From the NCBI GenBank assembly GCA_041180805.1, contig JBEGQX010000363.1, positions 1 to 31,994 on the forward strand: a stretch of 31,994 bases of DNA, read 5' to 3'. The translations under genes were made by a program, and so were the position numbers. This DNA comes from JBEGQX01 sp041180805 (lineage in GTDB: Bacteria; Planctomycetota; Planctomycetia; Gemmatales; Gemmataceae). Positions 6,040-14,960 of this stretch are shown in pieces. The notes under the pieces are model-generated. The model had not been told where the DNA came from and did no database searches. It saw only the letters and a program-made list of their open reading frames with translations. Numbering within the stretch: the stretch's first letter is position 1; the number at the start of each line of letters is the position of its first letter.

Positions 6040-7360
6040 GCCGTAATGCCTCGATTGGATCCATCATAGCCGCCCTGCGAGATGGGTAAATTCCAAAAAT
6101 CACACCAACACCCACAGCGGTCGCAAAAGACCAGGCAATGGATTCCACATGTACTTTGGCTGGCATTCGCACTTCCCAGAATGTTTCTGAAACCCATGGA
6201 AGAAGAACCACCAAACCAAGCCCCATGCAAATACCCAAAACACCGCCAACACTGGTTTGCACCACCGCCTCAATAAGGAATTGAAGGGTGATATCACGGC
6301 GTTTCGCGCCCAAAGCACGACGAATACCAATTTCCCTGGTTCGTTCGGTAACAGTGGCAAGCATGATATTCATAATGCCAATTCCACCTACCACCAACGA
6401 GATAGAGGCAATAAGCACAAGCAACATCTTGTATCTTTCCTTGGCTCTTTCGGCCTCCTCCAGACGGTCGAGGGGAACACTAACCGTCCAATCCGACTTG
6501 TTATGACCAGCCAACATCGATCGAATCACTTCACCTGTCGGACGGACTTTATCGATCTCATTGACACTTAGAGTAATCTGGCTGATCTCCACCTTTTCCG
6601 CAGACCTGGAACCTGCAGAGCGCAAGAATATTTTCTCACCAAATCTTACCCTGGCGGTGGCTATGGGGATAATCACATCGAGGTTTAAGTCCTCGGTGGT
6701 GACCGAACCTGTGGATCGTTCCTTCATCACACCCACAATCTTGTAATAGAAACTCCCAAGCTGCACCTCCTGTCCTATTGGATCCTCAAAAGGAAACAGG
6801 CGGTTTGCAAGCTCATTACCCAGAACGGCAACATTACGCAGCAGGATTTCATCATCTGGAACAAGGAACCTTCCGAGTCGGGTTTCCATGTTGTGGATAT
6901 CTAGATATTCAGGAACAGTGGCAACCACCCGGCTGTTAGTGGCGCGAAATCCCCTGCGGGCCTCTTGCGGAAAAATCCGCATCGGAACCATTTTTGTTAC
7001 CGTTGGAATGGTGGCAATCTTGTCAAAATCGGAGTAAGTAAGCCCATAAATAGCAACATAACTTCTACGCGAAGAACTGGATTCCTCGGTTGGTTTCACA
7101 CTTCGAACCATGATATTATTGGCACCCATTCTCCGAATATCATCCAAGGCGTCCTGCATGCTGCCCTCGCCGAAAGCCATGAGAGAAATAACAGCACCTG
7201 TGCCAATGATGATTCCGAGAACCGAAAGGAATGCCCTGAGCCTGTGCAACCACAAGCTTCGCAATGCCAGGACAAGACTTCTGCGGGCCTTATCCCAAAG
7301 CATAAGTCCCGCAAAAAGCAGGACAATTAGGGCCATGGAAACAATGGAGAAAATCAGCAT
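6032..7360 (-). CDS. ABC transporter permease, MacB/FtsX type
   Basis: The 442-residue inner-membrane subunit has an unusual extra hydrophobic helix at the very N-terminus (about 4-22). The standard first helix (about 43-65, AFLSVLGIIIGTGAVISLM) and a large MacB_PCD periplasmic domain (about 70-310) follow. The C-terminal FtsX domain holds three helices, including the signature VVGGIGIMNIMLATVTERTREIGIRRALGAKRRDI region. MacB-type permeases do not carry substrate through the membrane; they drive periplasmic conformational change. It starts 6 bp after the ATPase stop and ends inside the phosphorylase start, as part of the five-gene minus-strand run. The substrate (macrolide, lipoprotein, peptide or lipid) is unknown. 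Confidence 0.9.
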   Translation of the reverse strand: MLIFSIVSMALIVLLFAGLMLWDKARRSLVLALRSLWLHRLRAFLSVLGIIIGTGAVISLMAFGEGSMQDALDDIRRMGANNIMVRSVKPTEESSSSRRSYVAIYGLTYSDFDKIATIPTVTKMVPMRIFPQEARRGFRATNSRVVATVPEYLDIHNMETRLGRFLVPDDEILLRNVAVLGNELANRLFPFEDPIGQEVQLGSFYYKIVGVMKERSTGSVTTEDLNLDVIIPIATARVRFGEKIFLRSAGSRSAEKVEISQITLSVNEIDKVRPTGEVIRSMLAGHNKSDWTVSVPLDRLEEAERAKERYKMLLVLIASISLVVGGIGIMNIMLATVTERTREIGIRRALGAKRRDITLQFLIEAVVQTSVGGVLGICMGLGLVVLLPWVSETFWEVRMPAKVHVESIAWSFATAVGVGVIFGIYPSRRAAMMDPIEALRHV

Positions 7361-7366
7361 TGGATT

Positions 7367-8134
7367 TTACGCCCCATGATGAACCACCAGTTTTTCCAAA
7401 AGCTGGGTTTGCACGGTGCTGCCACCGCCAGACCTTGCCTCGGTAGGATCATTTCGCACATCAGACTCTATGGCGCCATCCCTCATGCGAACAATGCGCT
7501 TCGCCCAGGAAGCAATGTCATTTTCATGCGTTACCATGATGATAGTCTTGCCGACATCATTCAAGCGAGAAAGCAAATGCATGATCTCGTCGCTTGTTTT
7601 GGAATCCAGATTTCCAGTGGGTTCATCAGCCAGAATAACGGCGGGATCGTTCACCAATGACCTCGCGATTGCCACGCGTTGCTGCTGTCCGCCGGAAAGC
7701 TGCATGGGTCTGTGATCCAATCGATTGCCCAACCCCACTAACTGAGCCAAACCCATGCAACGCTCGGTGGTTTGCTCATTGAGTTTTGCACCCTGATACA
7801 GAAGTGGAATCTCTATGTTTTCAACAACGGTATATTGGGGAAGCAAATTATATTGCTGAAAAATAAATCCGAGGTACTTGCTTCGAATATCACTTAGGAG
7901 GTCGTCTTCCATGCGTGCGACATCCTGGCCCGCAAGAAAATACTGGCCATTGGTGGGCCTGTCGAGACATCCAAGCAAATTCAACAAAGTGGATTTTCCC
8001 GAACCGGATGGCCCCATAAGTGCGACAAAATCACCCTCCTCGACCTCCATGCTTACACCCTTAAGCGCATGAACCATGACAGATTCCAGCGCATAAGTTT
8101 TCTGAAGGCCGACTATTCGAACAACACTGGCCAA
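7367..8134 (-). CDS. ABC transporter ATP-binding protein, MacB/LolD type
   Basis: This 255-residue ATPase powers the adjacent permease. Visible motifs are Walker A GPSGSGKST (41-49), the Q-loop in FIFQQYNLLPQ, the signature LSGGQQQRVAIARSL, Walker B with ILADEPTGNLD, and the H-loop of MVTHE. The spacing and EPTGNLD motif are those of the MacB/LolD/FtsE branch. The C-terminus extends about 30 residues beyond the usual end with a Ser/Gly-rich stretch. The ATPase and permease are separate genes here, unlike MacB of Proteobacteria where they are fused. It lies 22 bp after the adaptor gene and 6 bp before the permease gene. Confidence 0.93.
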   Translation of the reverse strand: MASVVRIVGLQKTYALESVMVHALKGVSMEVEEGDFVALMGPSGSGKSTLLNLLGCLDRPTNGQYFLAGQDVARMEDDLLSDIRSKYLGFIFQQYNLLPQYTVVENIEIPLLYQGAKLNEQTTERCMGLAQLVGLGNRLDHRPMQLSGGQQQRVAIARSLVNDPAVILADEPTGNLDSKTSDEIMHLLSRLNDVGKTIIMVTHENDIASWAKRIVRMRDGAIESDVRNDPTEARSGGGSTVQTQLLEKLVVHHGA

Positions 8135-8156
8135 TTTTGGCTCCTATCAGAGAACT

Positions 8157-10100
8157 TTAGGCGGCGGGTGTCTTGGACTTGGCCTTCTTGTCGCGTTTTT
8201 TGCCCACTTCCGGGGCATTTGGGGTTTCGGCTGGGGCGGATTTCGAATTCTTGCTGCCCGGAAGGATTCTGGGATTCAAAACAACAACGTCACCTTCATT
8301 AAGCCCCTCTTTCACTTCCACCATTTTTTCATTGCTAACACCAAGCTTCACCTGCTTTTCAACCGCGCCATCCGGGCCCATGACAAAACAGGAAAAGCCT
8401 GTCTGCGAACTTCCCAATACCGACTGAACAGGAACCGCCAGGGCATCATCCACCTTGGTATCTGTAAAAATCGTTACCGAAGCACTCATGCCAGGCTTCA
8501 AACCGGGAAGACTTTCATCAATGGAAACCAGGGTACGGTAGACCTTAATATCTGATGTTAGCCAATCACTTTGGGCTGCCACCTCATCGATGTGCTTCAC
8601 ATGGCCTTGCAACACTTTATCCGGAAATGCATCAATACGAACCAAAACAGGCAAACCGTTGTCGGTTAGCTCTTGGTCCCTATCGTGAAAATCGGTTCTA
8701 AGTTCAAAAAATGAAACCTGATTGGCCAATAAAGTCCAAGGTTCTCTGAACATTAACAATCCCGCTTGCCTGACTTCGCTATAGCCTGTTCTGGTCCATT
8801 TATCGCCCCGAATCTTGGACCGCATGGCTTCATGAACGCGGGTATTCACCAACATATGCGACAGATTGGGAATTCGCATAAGTTTTTGGCCTTCGCGAAC
8901 CGGTTCACCCTGAGCTACGGTTGCTTGAACTGAACCACTCCCAAACCTTGCCTGCTCTGGAACATAGTAAACCACCAAACCATCCTGGGGCGAATAGATG
9001 TAACACTTTTTAATTTCGTCTTCCACTTCCTTGAAGCGCAGGTCTTCCTTCTGAAAAATAGATTTTTTGGTAAGACTGTCATTGATGGCTTGAATTTCTT
9101 TGGACTTTGACTGGATGGTGAGCCTTTCCTTGGCTCGCTTTGCCTCGGCAATTTTGCTATCCAGGTCCTTTAATGTTCGCTCGTAGGTAAAGTTCTTAAG
9201 CACCCGCATTTCTTCGCGGACTTTTTCCACCGCAAAGTTGGCACTCTGAAGCTTGAAACGATCTGCCAGGGCCTGCTTGGGGGTTAGATAACCTTTGCTT
9301 ACCATACGATCCAACCACACATCGCGATCCTGCCACATTTGAAAATCTGATTCGGCCAACAGTATGCGGCCTTCCAAGTCTGCCAACTGTTGCTTGAAAT
9401 CCCCTTCCAGGAATTTTTTGCGATCCAATTCCGAAAGTTCGATGGAAACCAATGCGGTTTGCAAATCGCTATCACTTTGACTTTTTACGATATCGTAATT
9501 AGCCTCTGCTTGAATGGAATCATTTCTGGCACGGTCGCGAACAATCTGTTGAGACTTTAGCTGTTCTTGAAGAGCGGAATCATCCAGCTCCACCAACAAA
9601 TCACCAAGCTTCACATGGGACCCATCATCAATCACCCATTTGATGGTGCTTGCACCGCCAGAACTGGAACCACGGCTTCCAGCACGAACCTGGCAAACAA
9701 CATCCTTGTTGTCTAGAGCCTCGAGAGTTCCACGCTCAAGTACAGTAATTTGAAGTTTTTCAGGTTTTACCACATGAGTTATTAAATCGGCCCTAACCAC
9801 CTTGGATTTGGGCCAAAAATAGTAACTTGTTCCACCAATTATCAAAAGAATGCAGGCCGCAAGCCCCATCAAGGGACCTTTTCTGGACTTTGATGGAGTT
9901 TTTACCGGGGCAGAAGCTTCAGAAGCCGATTTTTCGGGGCGGGAGAAGGATTGCATTTGCAGCATCTCCCTTTGAACTGTAACTGGTGCCTCGGATAAAG
10001 GGATCTGTCTTGCCGGGAGAGGCTGGTTCCCTTTGTCCTGGGACTGGGCTGAGGTTTGGGTTGTCCCCTGATTGGCCACATTCGCAGGTTTCGACTTCAT
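8157..10100 (-). CDS. Periplasmic adaptor (membrane fusion) protein, MacA/HlyD type
   Basis: The adaptor should join the inner-membrane ABC permease to the TolC-like protein across the periplasm. The 647-residue form has a Pro/Gln/Ser-rich N-terminal cytoplasmic part (1-74), a membrane anchor (about 77-96), and a lipoyl half-motif (about 130-165). A very long alpha-helical hairpin with heptads (about 170-330), the second lipoyl half (YSPQDGLVVYY), beta-barrel and proximal domains, and a Lys-rich tail follow. The start at 10100 has GGAG nine bases upstream but lies 182 nt inside the preceding gene in another frame. An alternative ATG at 9956 (residue 49), with AGGGAG at good spacing, would cut the overlap to 38 nt and give 599 residues. 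Confidence 0.87.
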   Translation of the reverse strand: MKSKPANVANQGTTQTSAQSQDKGNQPLPARQIPLSEAPVTVQREMLQMQSFSRPEKSASEASAPVKTPSKSRKGPLMGLAACILLIIGGTSYYFWPKSKVVRADLITHVVKPEKLQITVLERGTLEALDNKDVVCQVRAGSRGSSSGGASTIKWVIDDGSHVKLGDLLVELDDSALQEQLKSQQIVRDRARNDSIQAEANYDIVKSQSDSDLQTALVSIELSELDRKKFLEGDFKQQLADLEGRILLAESDFQMWQDRDVWLDRMVSKGYLTPKQALADRFKLQSANFAVEKVREEMRVLKNFTYERTLKDLDSKIAEAKRAKERLTIQSKSKEIQAINDSLTKKSIFQKEDLRFKEVEDEIKKCYIYSPQDGLVVYYVPEQARFGSGSVQATVAQGEPVREGQKLMRIPNLSHMLVNTRVHEAMRSKIRGDKWTRTGYSEVRQAGLLMFREPWTLLANQVSFFELRTDFHDRDQELTDNGLPVLVRIDAFPDKVLQGHVKHIDEVAAQSDWLTSDIKVYRTLVSIDESLPGLKPGMSASVTIFTDTKVDDALAVPVQSVLGSSQTGFSCFVMGPDGAVEKQVKLGVSNEKMVEVKEGLNEGDVVVLNPRILPGSKNSKSAPAETPNAPEVGKKRDKKAKSKTPAA

Positions 10101-12882
10101 CTATCCATACTCCACGATTGTCCAAGGGCATTAATTCTAAATCACGGTAAAGAAAAGCCCGGGTGGCAAGATAATCAATCCAAATACTGAAAATTACATT
10201 CTGCGCGGCAAGCTTGGATCTCTGCGTGGTGAGCAACTGTTCAGTAAATGCAGCCTGCGAACCATCACTATTTCCCTGAGCACCACCCCCACCGCCAGGC
10301 TTGGAAGGAGCGTAAGTAGTCTCGAGTGCATTATCCAACACTAAATAGGCCAATTCCAGCGCTTGCTTCTGAATTTCATAGTTTTTCGAAAAAGCCCTTA
10401 ACTGACGAATCTCATCACGAACATCAATCAAGACTGTATCTTCGAAAGCCATCAAATTTCTACGCTGGCGCTGCCAGTTTATCAGGGTGGCCCGATAAGC
10501 ATTTCTTTCCTGAATTCTCACCAAAGGAAGCTCGCCGGAAAGAATCAGCCTGTTTCTGAGCGAACTACCTGAAAAGTTTACCGGTTGGGCAACCTGGGTA
10601 GGGGAAAATCCATTTAGATTATACTCTACATTGAAAGCCCCCTGCAAGGCATTCGCAGCAATGGCAATTTGCCGCCACGAATCCATAAGCTGGGCCCTAC
10701 CATTCATTAAATCCAGCCTATTCGTTAAAGCATGCCTGCCAGCGGCAAATAATGCCTCATCCAAATCCACCTTTAGCAAATCAACTCCGTCCACACATAA
10801 CCGAGGCAACTTTGGCCAGGATTTCCTGGTAAACATGAGCCTTTCATTTCTTGGTTCCACGAATACCAGAAGAAAATCCTCAATCAGGTTTTCAAAAAGA
10901 TTGGTCTGCGCAAGGGCATCTACCTTGCCATCCCTTAACCATGGTTTCTTTTCATAGGTACGAAGGTTTCTTTCCAACCTTCCAAGGAAAAAGTCAAAAT
11001 CCAACTCACCAAGACGCTTCTTTTCCGTTGCCCCAAGAGTTTTTCCTTCTTTTTCCCTCTTAACTTTCAGTTCCTGCAAATCCAGCCTTTCCTTGTTTAC
11101 ATTTCGCAGTTTTTCGACCAGGACTTCTGTGGTTAAATCCTCCCAGGCTTTCCATTGAATTGGAAACCTCTTGGTAAATTCGGTTCCGCGCACAAACTCT
11201 GATTCCAGAAAAATGCTTCTTAATCCTGCGCGAAGTCTATCGGCATCTTGCGGGGAACCTAACTTCCTGGCGTCTTTGCGGGCTCGCTTGAATTCATCCA
11301 CAAGATTGGTGTACCGGGCCAGTTGTTCCAGTTGAGGGCGCAAGGGGCCATTATCCAACTCCAACGGAATATCCATTGGCAAACCCAACTGATACTTAAA
11401 TTGATCCAGAAAATTCCTTAACTGCAATTCGCGAGTAATAACGCTGGATTTGAAGTTCAAAAGCTGCTGCAAGATACGCGAAACCTGCAATTCGGAAATG
11501 TCACCCACGGCCTGAAACTCTCTGTATTGATCCAGAGTTGTGGATATATCGGAAACATTTTCTCTTTCATTTCTAAGCTGACCGGCACTTAGTAACGCAT
11601 AAAGATAGCCAACTCTTTGCGATGAAAAAGGTGGCTGGCTCGTGGGTCCAGCGCCTGATGATGCCCCGGGGGATACCTGAACAGCTCCAGCACCACCAAT
11701 GCCTGCTCCAAAAACAGAATTAAACCGTGTGGCAGGTGCAACGCTGATTGGTGTGGAGTAGGTTATAGGGGAACCACCTGCAATAATATCCGCATAAAAC
11801 TCTTTTCGGAAACGGGCATAAGAGCGCATTTGGTACAGCAAACCACGCTCTGCCAGTGTCAAAGGTTCCAGGGTTACCGCCCGGCCGCCGCCTTGAAATA
11901 GCGGCTGGAACACATCCAGGGCCATAATGGATGGGGCTTTTACGGTAGTTGGCCCGTTCTTTGAAAATTCAATCACCGCTTCGTTGGCAAAGCGGAATAG
12001 AAGCAATGCACCTGTTGAAAAGGTTTTGGTGAACCCGCTATTCGATGTAAAGTCCCATCTGTTTGTAGCACCTTGGGGAGTATTTCTTGCAGAACCTTCC
12101 CTGATGGCCACCTCTGTGGCATAAAACTGAGCAGCAAACGCAAACCTCTGCAAAGTCACAGGCAATGCCGCAAGGTACAAATCTTCCCGGCGGTATTGAT
12201 AATCCCTGTTGTTAAACAAACCTAATTCGCAGGCTTGTTCAAGATTAATCAGGAATGGTTTCTCATATCTACCGCCCGGATCTCCTTTGAACATCAAACC
12301 CATGGAGTCGAAAGGGCCTGTATCCGAAGCTAGTGGATCAATGTATTCCCGGGCAGAATCTTCTTCTTGTTTGAAAAGATTTAATTTGTTTTTGCCTTTT
12401 GGCTGCCCCATCGCCAAAGTCTGAATGGGTTGGTTTTCAACACCATCTTGTTTGAAGGTGACGAGCTTCAGAGGTGCACCTGTATCGGAAGATTTAGTCA
12501 ACACAGCACGATTTTCGGAATCGAATTGCTGCAATACATCCAGATAGCCAGAACCTTCCATATGCGCGATGCCTGCTTTGCCAGGCTTTTGAGGATTGGG
12601 TGCATCTTTCATGGCAGCAGGATCATCCGGTGGCATAGGTGGCCGGTCCGGGTTACCCAATGATGCAAATCTTGATCTGGGGTCGGGCATTACGTGAAAT
12701 TGTTCAATCTGCCAGTTGGGATATTTATCCTTGGAAGCCAAAATCTGCATGACTTCCTGATCTGCCCGATTCCTATAAAAGCGTCGACTGCAGCCGCCGG
12801 ATGAAATGAATACCACCAAAATGATGACTATCATTAAATGCTTTGGGCAAACAAATGTTCTTTTATGAAACATGCTGGCCAT
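9919..12882 (-). CDS. TolC-like outer-membrane efflux lipoprotein, very long
   Basis: This 987-residue protein is about twice the length of TolC. It has a signal peptide with probable lipobox ISSGGC (Cys31), then a planctomycete-looking segment (SRRFYRNRADQEV, later PPMPPDD) and a low-complexity linker. Helical efflux-protein repeats begin about 210 and recur to about 920, with long charged coiled coils in the middle (about 530-680). Glycine-rich insertions at about 385-410 and 870 sit where loops would be expected. It would form the trimeric outer-membrane channel for the ABC exporter encoded downstream, and perhaps also for the RND pumps. The last roughly 60 residues are read from DNA that also encodes the adaptor N-terminus. 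It is the first gene of the operon; ATG 12873 is an alternative start. Confidence 0.83.
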   Translation of the reverse strand: MASMFHKRTFVCPKHLMIVIILVVFISSGGCSRRFYRNRADQEVMQILASKDKYPNWQIEQFHVMPDPRSRFASLGNPDRPPMPPDDPAAMKDAPNPQKPGKAGIAHMEGSGYLDVLQQFDSENRAVLTKSSDTGAPLKLVTFKQDGVENQPIQTLAMGQPKGKNKLNLFKQEEDSAREYIDPLASDTGPFDSMGLMFKGDPGGRYEKPFLINLEQACELGLFNNRDYQYRREDLYLAALPVTLQRFAFAAQFYATEVAIREGSARNTPQGATNRWDFTSNSGFTKTFSTGALLLFRFANEAVIEFSKNGPTTVKAPSIMALDVFQPLFQGGGRAVTLEPLTLAERGLLYQMRSYARFRKEFYADIIAGGSPITYSTPISVAPATRFNSVFGAGIGGAGAVQVSPGASSGAGPTSQPPFSSQRVGYLYALLSAGQLRNERENVSDISTTLDQYREFQAVGDISELQVSRILQQLLNFKSSVITRELQLRNFLDQFKYQLGLPMDIPLELDNGPLRPQLEQLARYTNLVDEFKRARKDARKLGSPQDADRLRAGLRSIFLESEFVRGTEFTKRFPIQWKAWEDLTTEVLVEKLRNVNKERLDLQELKVKREKEGKTLGATEKKRLGELDFDFFLGRLERNLRTYEKKPWLRDGKVDALAQTNLFENLIEDFLLVFVEPRNERLMFTRKSWPKLPRLCVDGVDLLKVDLDEALFAAGRHALTNRLDLMNGRAQLMDSWRQIAIAANALQGAFNVEYNLNGFSPTQVAQPVNFSGSSLRNRLILSGELPLVRIQERNAYRATLINWQRQRRNLMAFEDTVLIDVRDEIRQLRAFSKNYEIQKQALELAYLVLDNALETTYAPSKPGGGGGAQGNSDGSQAAFTEQLLTTQRSKLAAQNVIFSIWIDYLATRAFLYRDLELMPLDNRGVWIDEVETCECGQSGDNPNLSPVPGQREPASPGKTDPFIRGTSYSSKGDAANAILLPPRKIGF

Positions 12883-13057
12883 GAAATATCCAAAGCAAAG
12901 GCAGGCGAAAAAATCCTTAAACGCAGTAAAATTGATATCGGCGTTAAAGTCGTTAAAACTTGAAGCCTATTTCCATAATCTGGGTTATTTACAGGGTGTT
13001 ATTAAGTCTTGGCTGGTTTTAAGAAGTAAATCTTTAAACATAACCTTGGAGAAGTTT

Positions 13058-14047
13058 ATGAAAGCTTTATCACTAAATCATTACGGCAACCCCCAAGAGG
13101 CCCTCAGCATCATTGAAAAGCCGGAACCCGTTCCGGGAAAAGGGGAAGTTCGGGTAAGAATGCTTTTAAGCCCAATAAACCCCTCTGATATTCTTTTCGT
13201 TTGTGGAAAATACGGCAATCAGCCCAACCCGCCCCAAATACCAGGTTTTGAAGGGGTTGGAATTGTGGAAGCTGGCAGCGGTCTTCTTGCCTGGCGAGTC
13301 ATGAATAAAAGAGTTTCAGTAATTGGGTCTGGGGACGGCAGATGGCAGGAAAAAGTAATCATTCCAGCAAGGCAAGCAGTACCGGTGCCTTCAGATCTCT
13401 CAGACCAGCAAGCTGCATCCTTTTTTGTAAACCCTGCGACAGCCTGGGTAATGACTCAAAAAGTTCTTAAAATCCAGCCCGGACAATGGCTTGCACAAAC
13501 CGCTGCCACCGGTGCTTTGGGAAAAATGATCATTCGCCTGGGAAAACACCTTGGCTTTAAAACCATCAACATTGTGCGGAAGCATTCCCAAATAGACCTG
13601 CTGAAAAAGGAAGGGGCCGACGAAGTTATTTGCATGGAAAACAACACGTTTTCAGAAAAAATAATGCAAATCACCCAAGGGAAAGGGGTATATCACGCAC
13701 TAGATGCAGTTGGAGGCCCAATTGGCTCCCAATTGATTCATTGCCTGGCAAGAAATGGAAAATTGCTTGTCTACGGAAGAATGTCTGGTGAACCCCTTAG
13801 CTTTGAACCGGGCGATATTATGAAAGGTCAAAAAACCATCCAGGGCTTTTGGCTATCTGAATGGGCCAAGGATCAGGGACCATTAACCATGCTTTCTCTT
13901 TTCCGAAAAATTGGCAACCTAATTAAAGCAGGAGTTCTGGGAAGCTCGCCTGGCAAGGAATTCGCTTTTTCGGACTACCATTCCGCTATAAGTGCAGCCA
14001 CAGATGTGAACAAGGACACAAAAGTATACCTAAGGATAGGCAATTAA
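13058..14047 (+). CDS. MDR-superfamily NAD(P)H oxidoreductase (enoyl reductase / quinone oxidoreductase type)
   Basis: This 329-residue zinc-independent medium-chain reductase has an N-terminal GroES-like domain (about 1-125) with the pattern INPSDILFVCGKYG (40-53), which resembles mitochondrial-type trans-2-enoyl reductases including their Tyr (here Tyr52). A Rossmann domain (about 125-290) follows, in which AATGALGKMIIRLGKHLG stands for the dinucleotide loop. No structural or catalytic zinc ligands are seen. It probably reduces an enoyl-CoA/ACP or quinone with NADPH; the choice is not resolved. I placed the start at ATG 13058 with GGAGA upstream. The longer open frame from 12872 would overlap the divergent tolC-like gene and adds a Lys-rich, non-conserved stretch. 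The gene ends in its own terminator. Confidence 0.85.
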   Translation: MKALSLNHYGNPQEALSIIEKPEPVPGKGEVRVRMLLSPINPSDILFVCGKYGNQPNPPQIPGFEGVGIVEAGSGLLAWRVMNKRVSVIGSGDGRWQEKVIIPARQAVPVPSDLSDQQAASFFVNPATAWVMTQKVLKIQPGQWLAQTAATGALGKMIIRLGKHLGFKTINIVRKHSQIDLLKKEGADEVICMENNTFSEKIMQITQGKGVYHALDAVGGPIGSQLIHCLARNGKLLVYGRMSGEPLSFEPGDIMKGQKTIQGFWLSEWAKDQGPLTMLSLFRKIGNLIKAGVLGSSPGKEFAFSDYHSAISAATDVNKDTKVYLRIGN

Positions 14048-14058
14048 TCCTTTTTTAT

Positions 14059-14096
14059 GAGGCTTTTGGCAAAACAAAGCCTCTATTTACTTTTTC
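14059..14096 (+). terminator. Intrinsic terminator after the oxidoreductase gene
   Basis: GAGGCTTT (14059-14066) pairs exactly with AAAGCCTC (14076-14083) and is followed by TATTTACTTTTTC. It starts 12 bp past the stop codon. Confidence 0.85.
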
Positions 14097-14139
14097 AAAC
14101 CTAAATCTTATGCCCCACCCTTATGAAAGGGATGGGATA

Positions 14140-14859
14140 ATGCGTAGTAGTTTGGCCATATTACTGACAACGATCCTGTTGACGGTTATGGGATGCCAGC
14201 AAGCACCCAAGCAATCGACGCGGATGATTTCTGATGCTGGTTTAAGCACAGAAAAAATTGTAAGGCTTCCCAACAAAACTCCAGACGCGAAGAACACCAA
14301 GGAATCCGCTTTGAAAGTTGCCAAGGTGGGGCAAAAATTATTACAAGCCAATCCTCAAATCGGCATTCGACCAGCTTTTCATACCATTGGTGCTCCTCAT
14401 GCCGAAATATTCCACCAAGGCTCCGAGCAGATTATGGTAACGGAAGCCCTGGTAAAGGAATGCTCGGAAGAACAACTTGCGGCAGTGCTTGGCCTGGAAT
14501 TAGCCAAGATGCTGCAAGAAAGGGAAACAACACAGCCGGTTGGTAGAATCCTTGATCGAACACCTTCACTTTCCGTTCCCATAGGAAGCGACCGCTATTC
14601 CGCATTTGGGCCGGCAGATATGACCATTCTTGCTGAAAGAGCTGAAATAGATCGCAACCGTTATAAAAATCCATTCCAGGGAGCCGATCCGAAATTAGTG
14701 GCAAGATCTTTCCTTTCAAAGGCAGGTTACCCTTCCAAGTCGGTGGAATCGGTGGCAAGCATCTTGAAAAAAGCCGATGAAAACTATTCATTGGAAAAAC
14801 AAATGAAGGGTGCTTCAAAATTATCCCTTGCACAAGAACAATCCGTAAAGCCTGATTGA
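14140..14859 (+). CDS. Lipoprotein with degenerate M48 metallopeptidase-like domain
   Basis: This 239-residue lipoprotein has a signal peptide with lipobox TVMGC (Cys19). The region around residues 88-129 follows the M48/Oma1 pattern: a short beta hairpin (EQIMVTEALVKECSEEQLAAVL), then the helix that should carry HExxH. Here that helix reads LGLELAKML, with Leu119 and Lys123 in place of the two zinc-binding His and Glu120 kept. Further on, AEIDRN and ARSFLSKAGYPSKSV match the family's E-x-x-A-D...YLxxAGYDP part. It should be catalytically dead and may act as a scaffold or binding protein. I chose ATG 14140 because a purine-rich GGGATGGG precedes it and the signal peptide begins there; ATG 14110 lacks a ribosome site. 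No clear partner gene is adjacent. Confidence 0.7.
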   Translation: MRSSLAILLTTILLTVMGCQQAPKQSTRMISDAGLSTEKIVRLPNKTPDAKNTKESALKVAKVGQKLLQANPQIGIRPAFHTIGAPHAEIFHQGSEQIMVTEALVKECSEEQLAAVLGLELAKMLQERETTQPVGRILDRTPSLSVPIGSDRYSAFGPADMTILAERAEIDRNRYKNPFQGADPKLVARSFLSKAGYPSKSVESVASILKKADENYSLEKQMKGASKLSLAQEQSVKPD

Positions 14860-14960
14860 TTTCAGGTCTTCAACAATTTATTTCTTGGCTTCTCTCAAAA
14901 AAACATTAATTTGTAGTTTCTTTCATGAACTAATTGCTTTCATGCTTTGGGAGTCTTTTG

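Noticed and set aside
12872..13057. N-terminal extension of the oxidoreductase
   Set aside because: It overlaps the divergent tolC-like gene, is Lys-rich and unlike the family; ATG 13058 has a good ribosome site.
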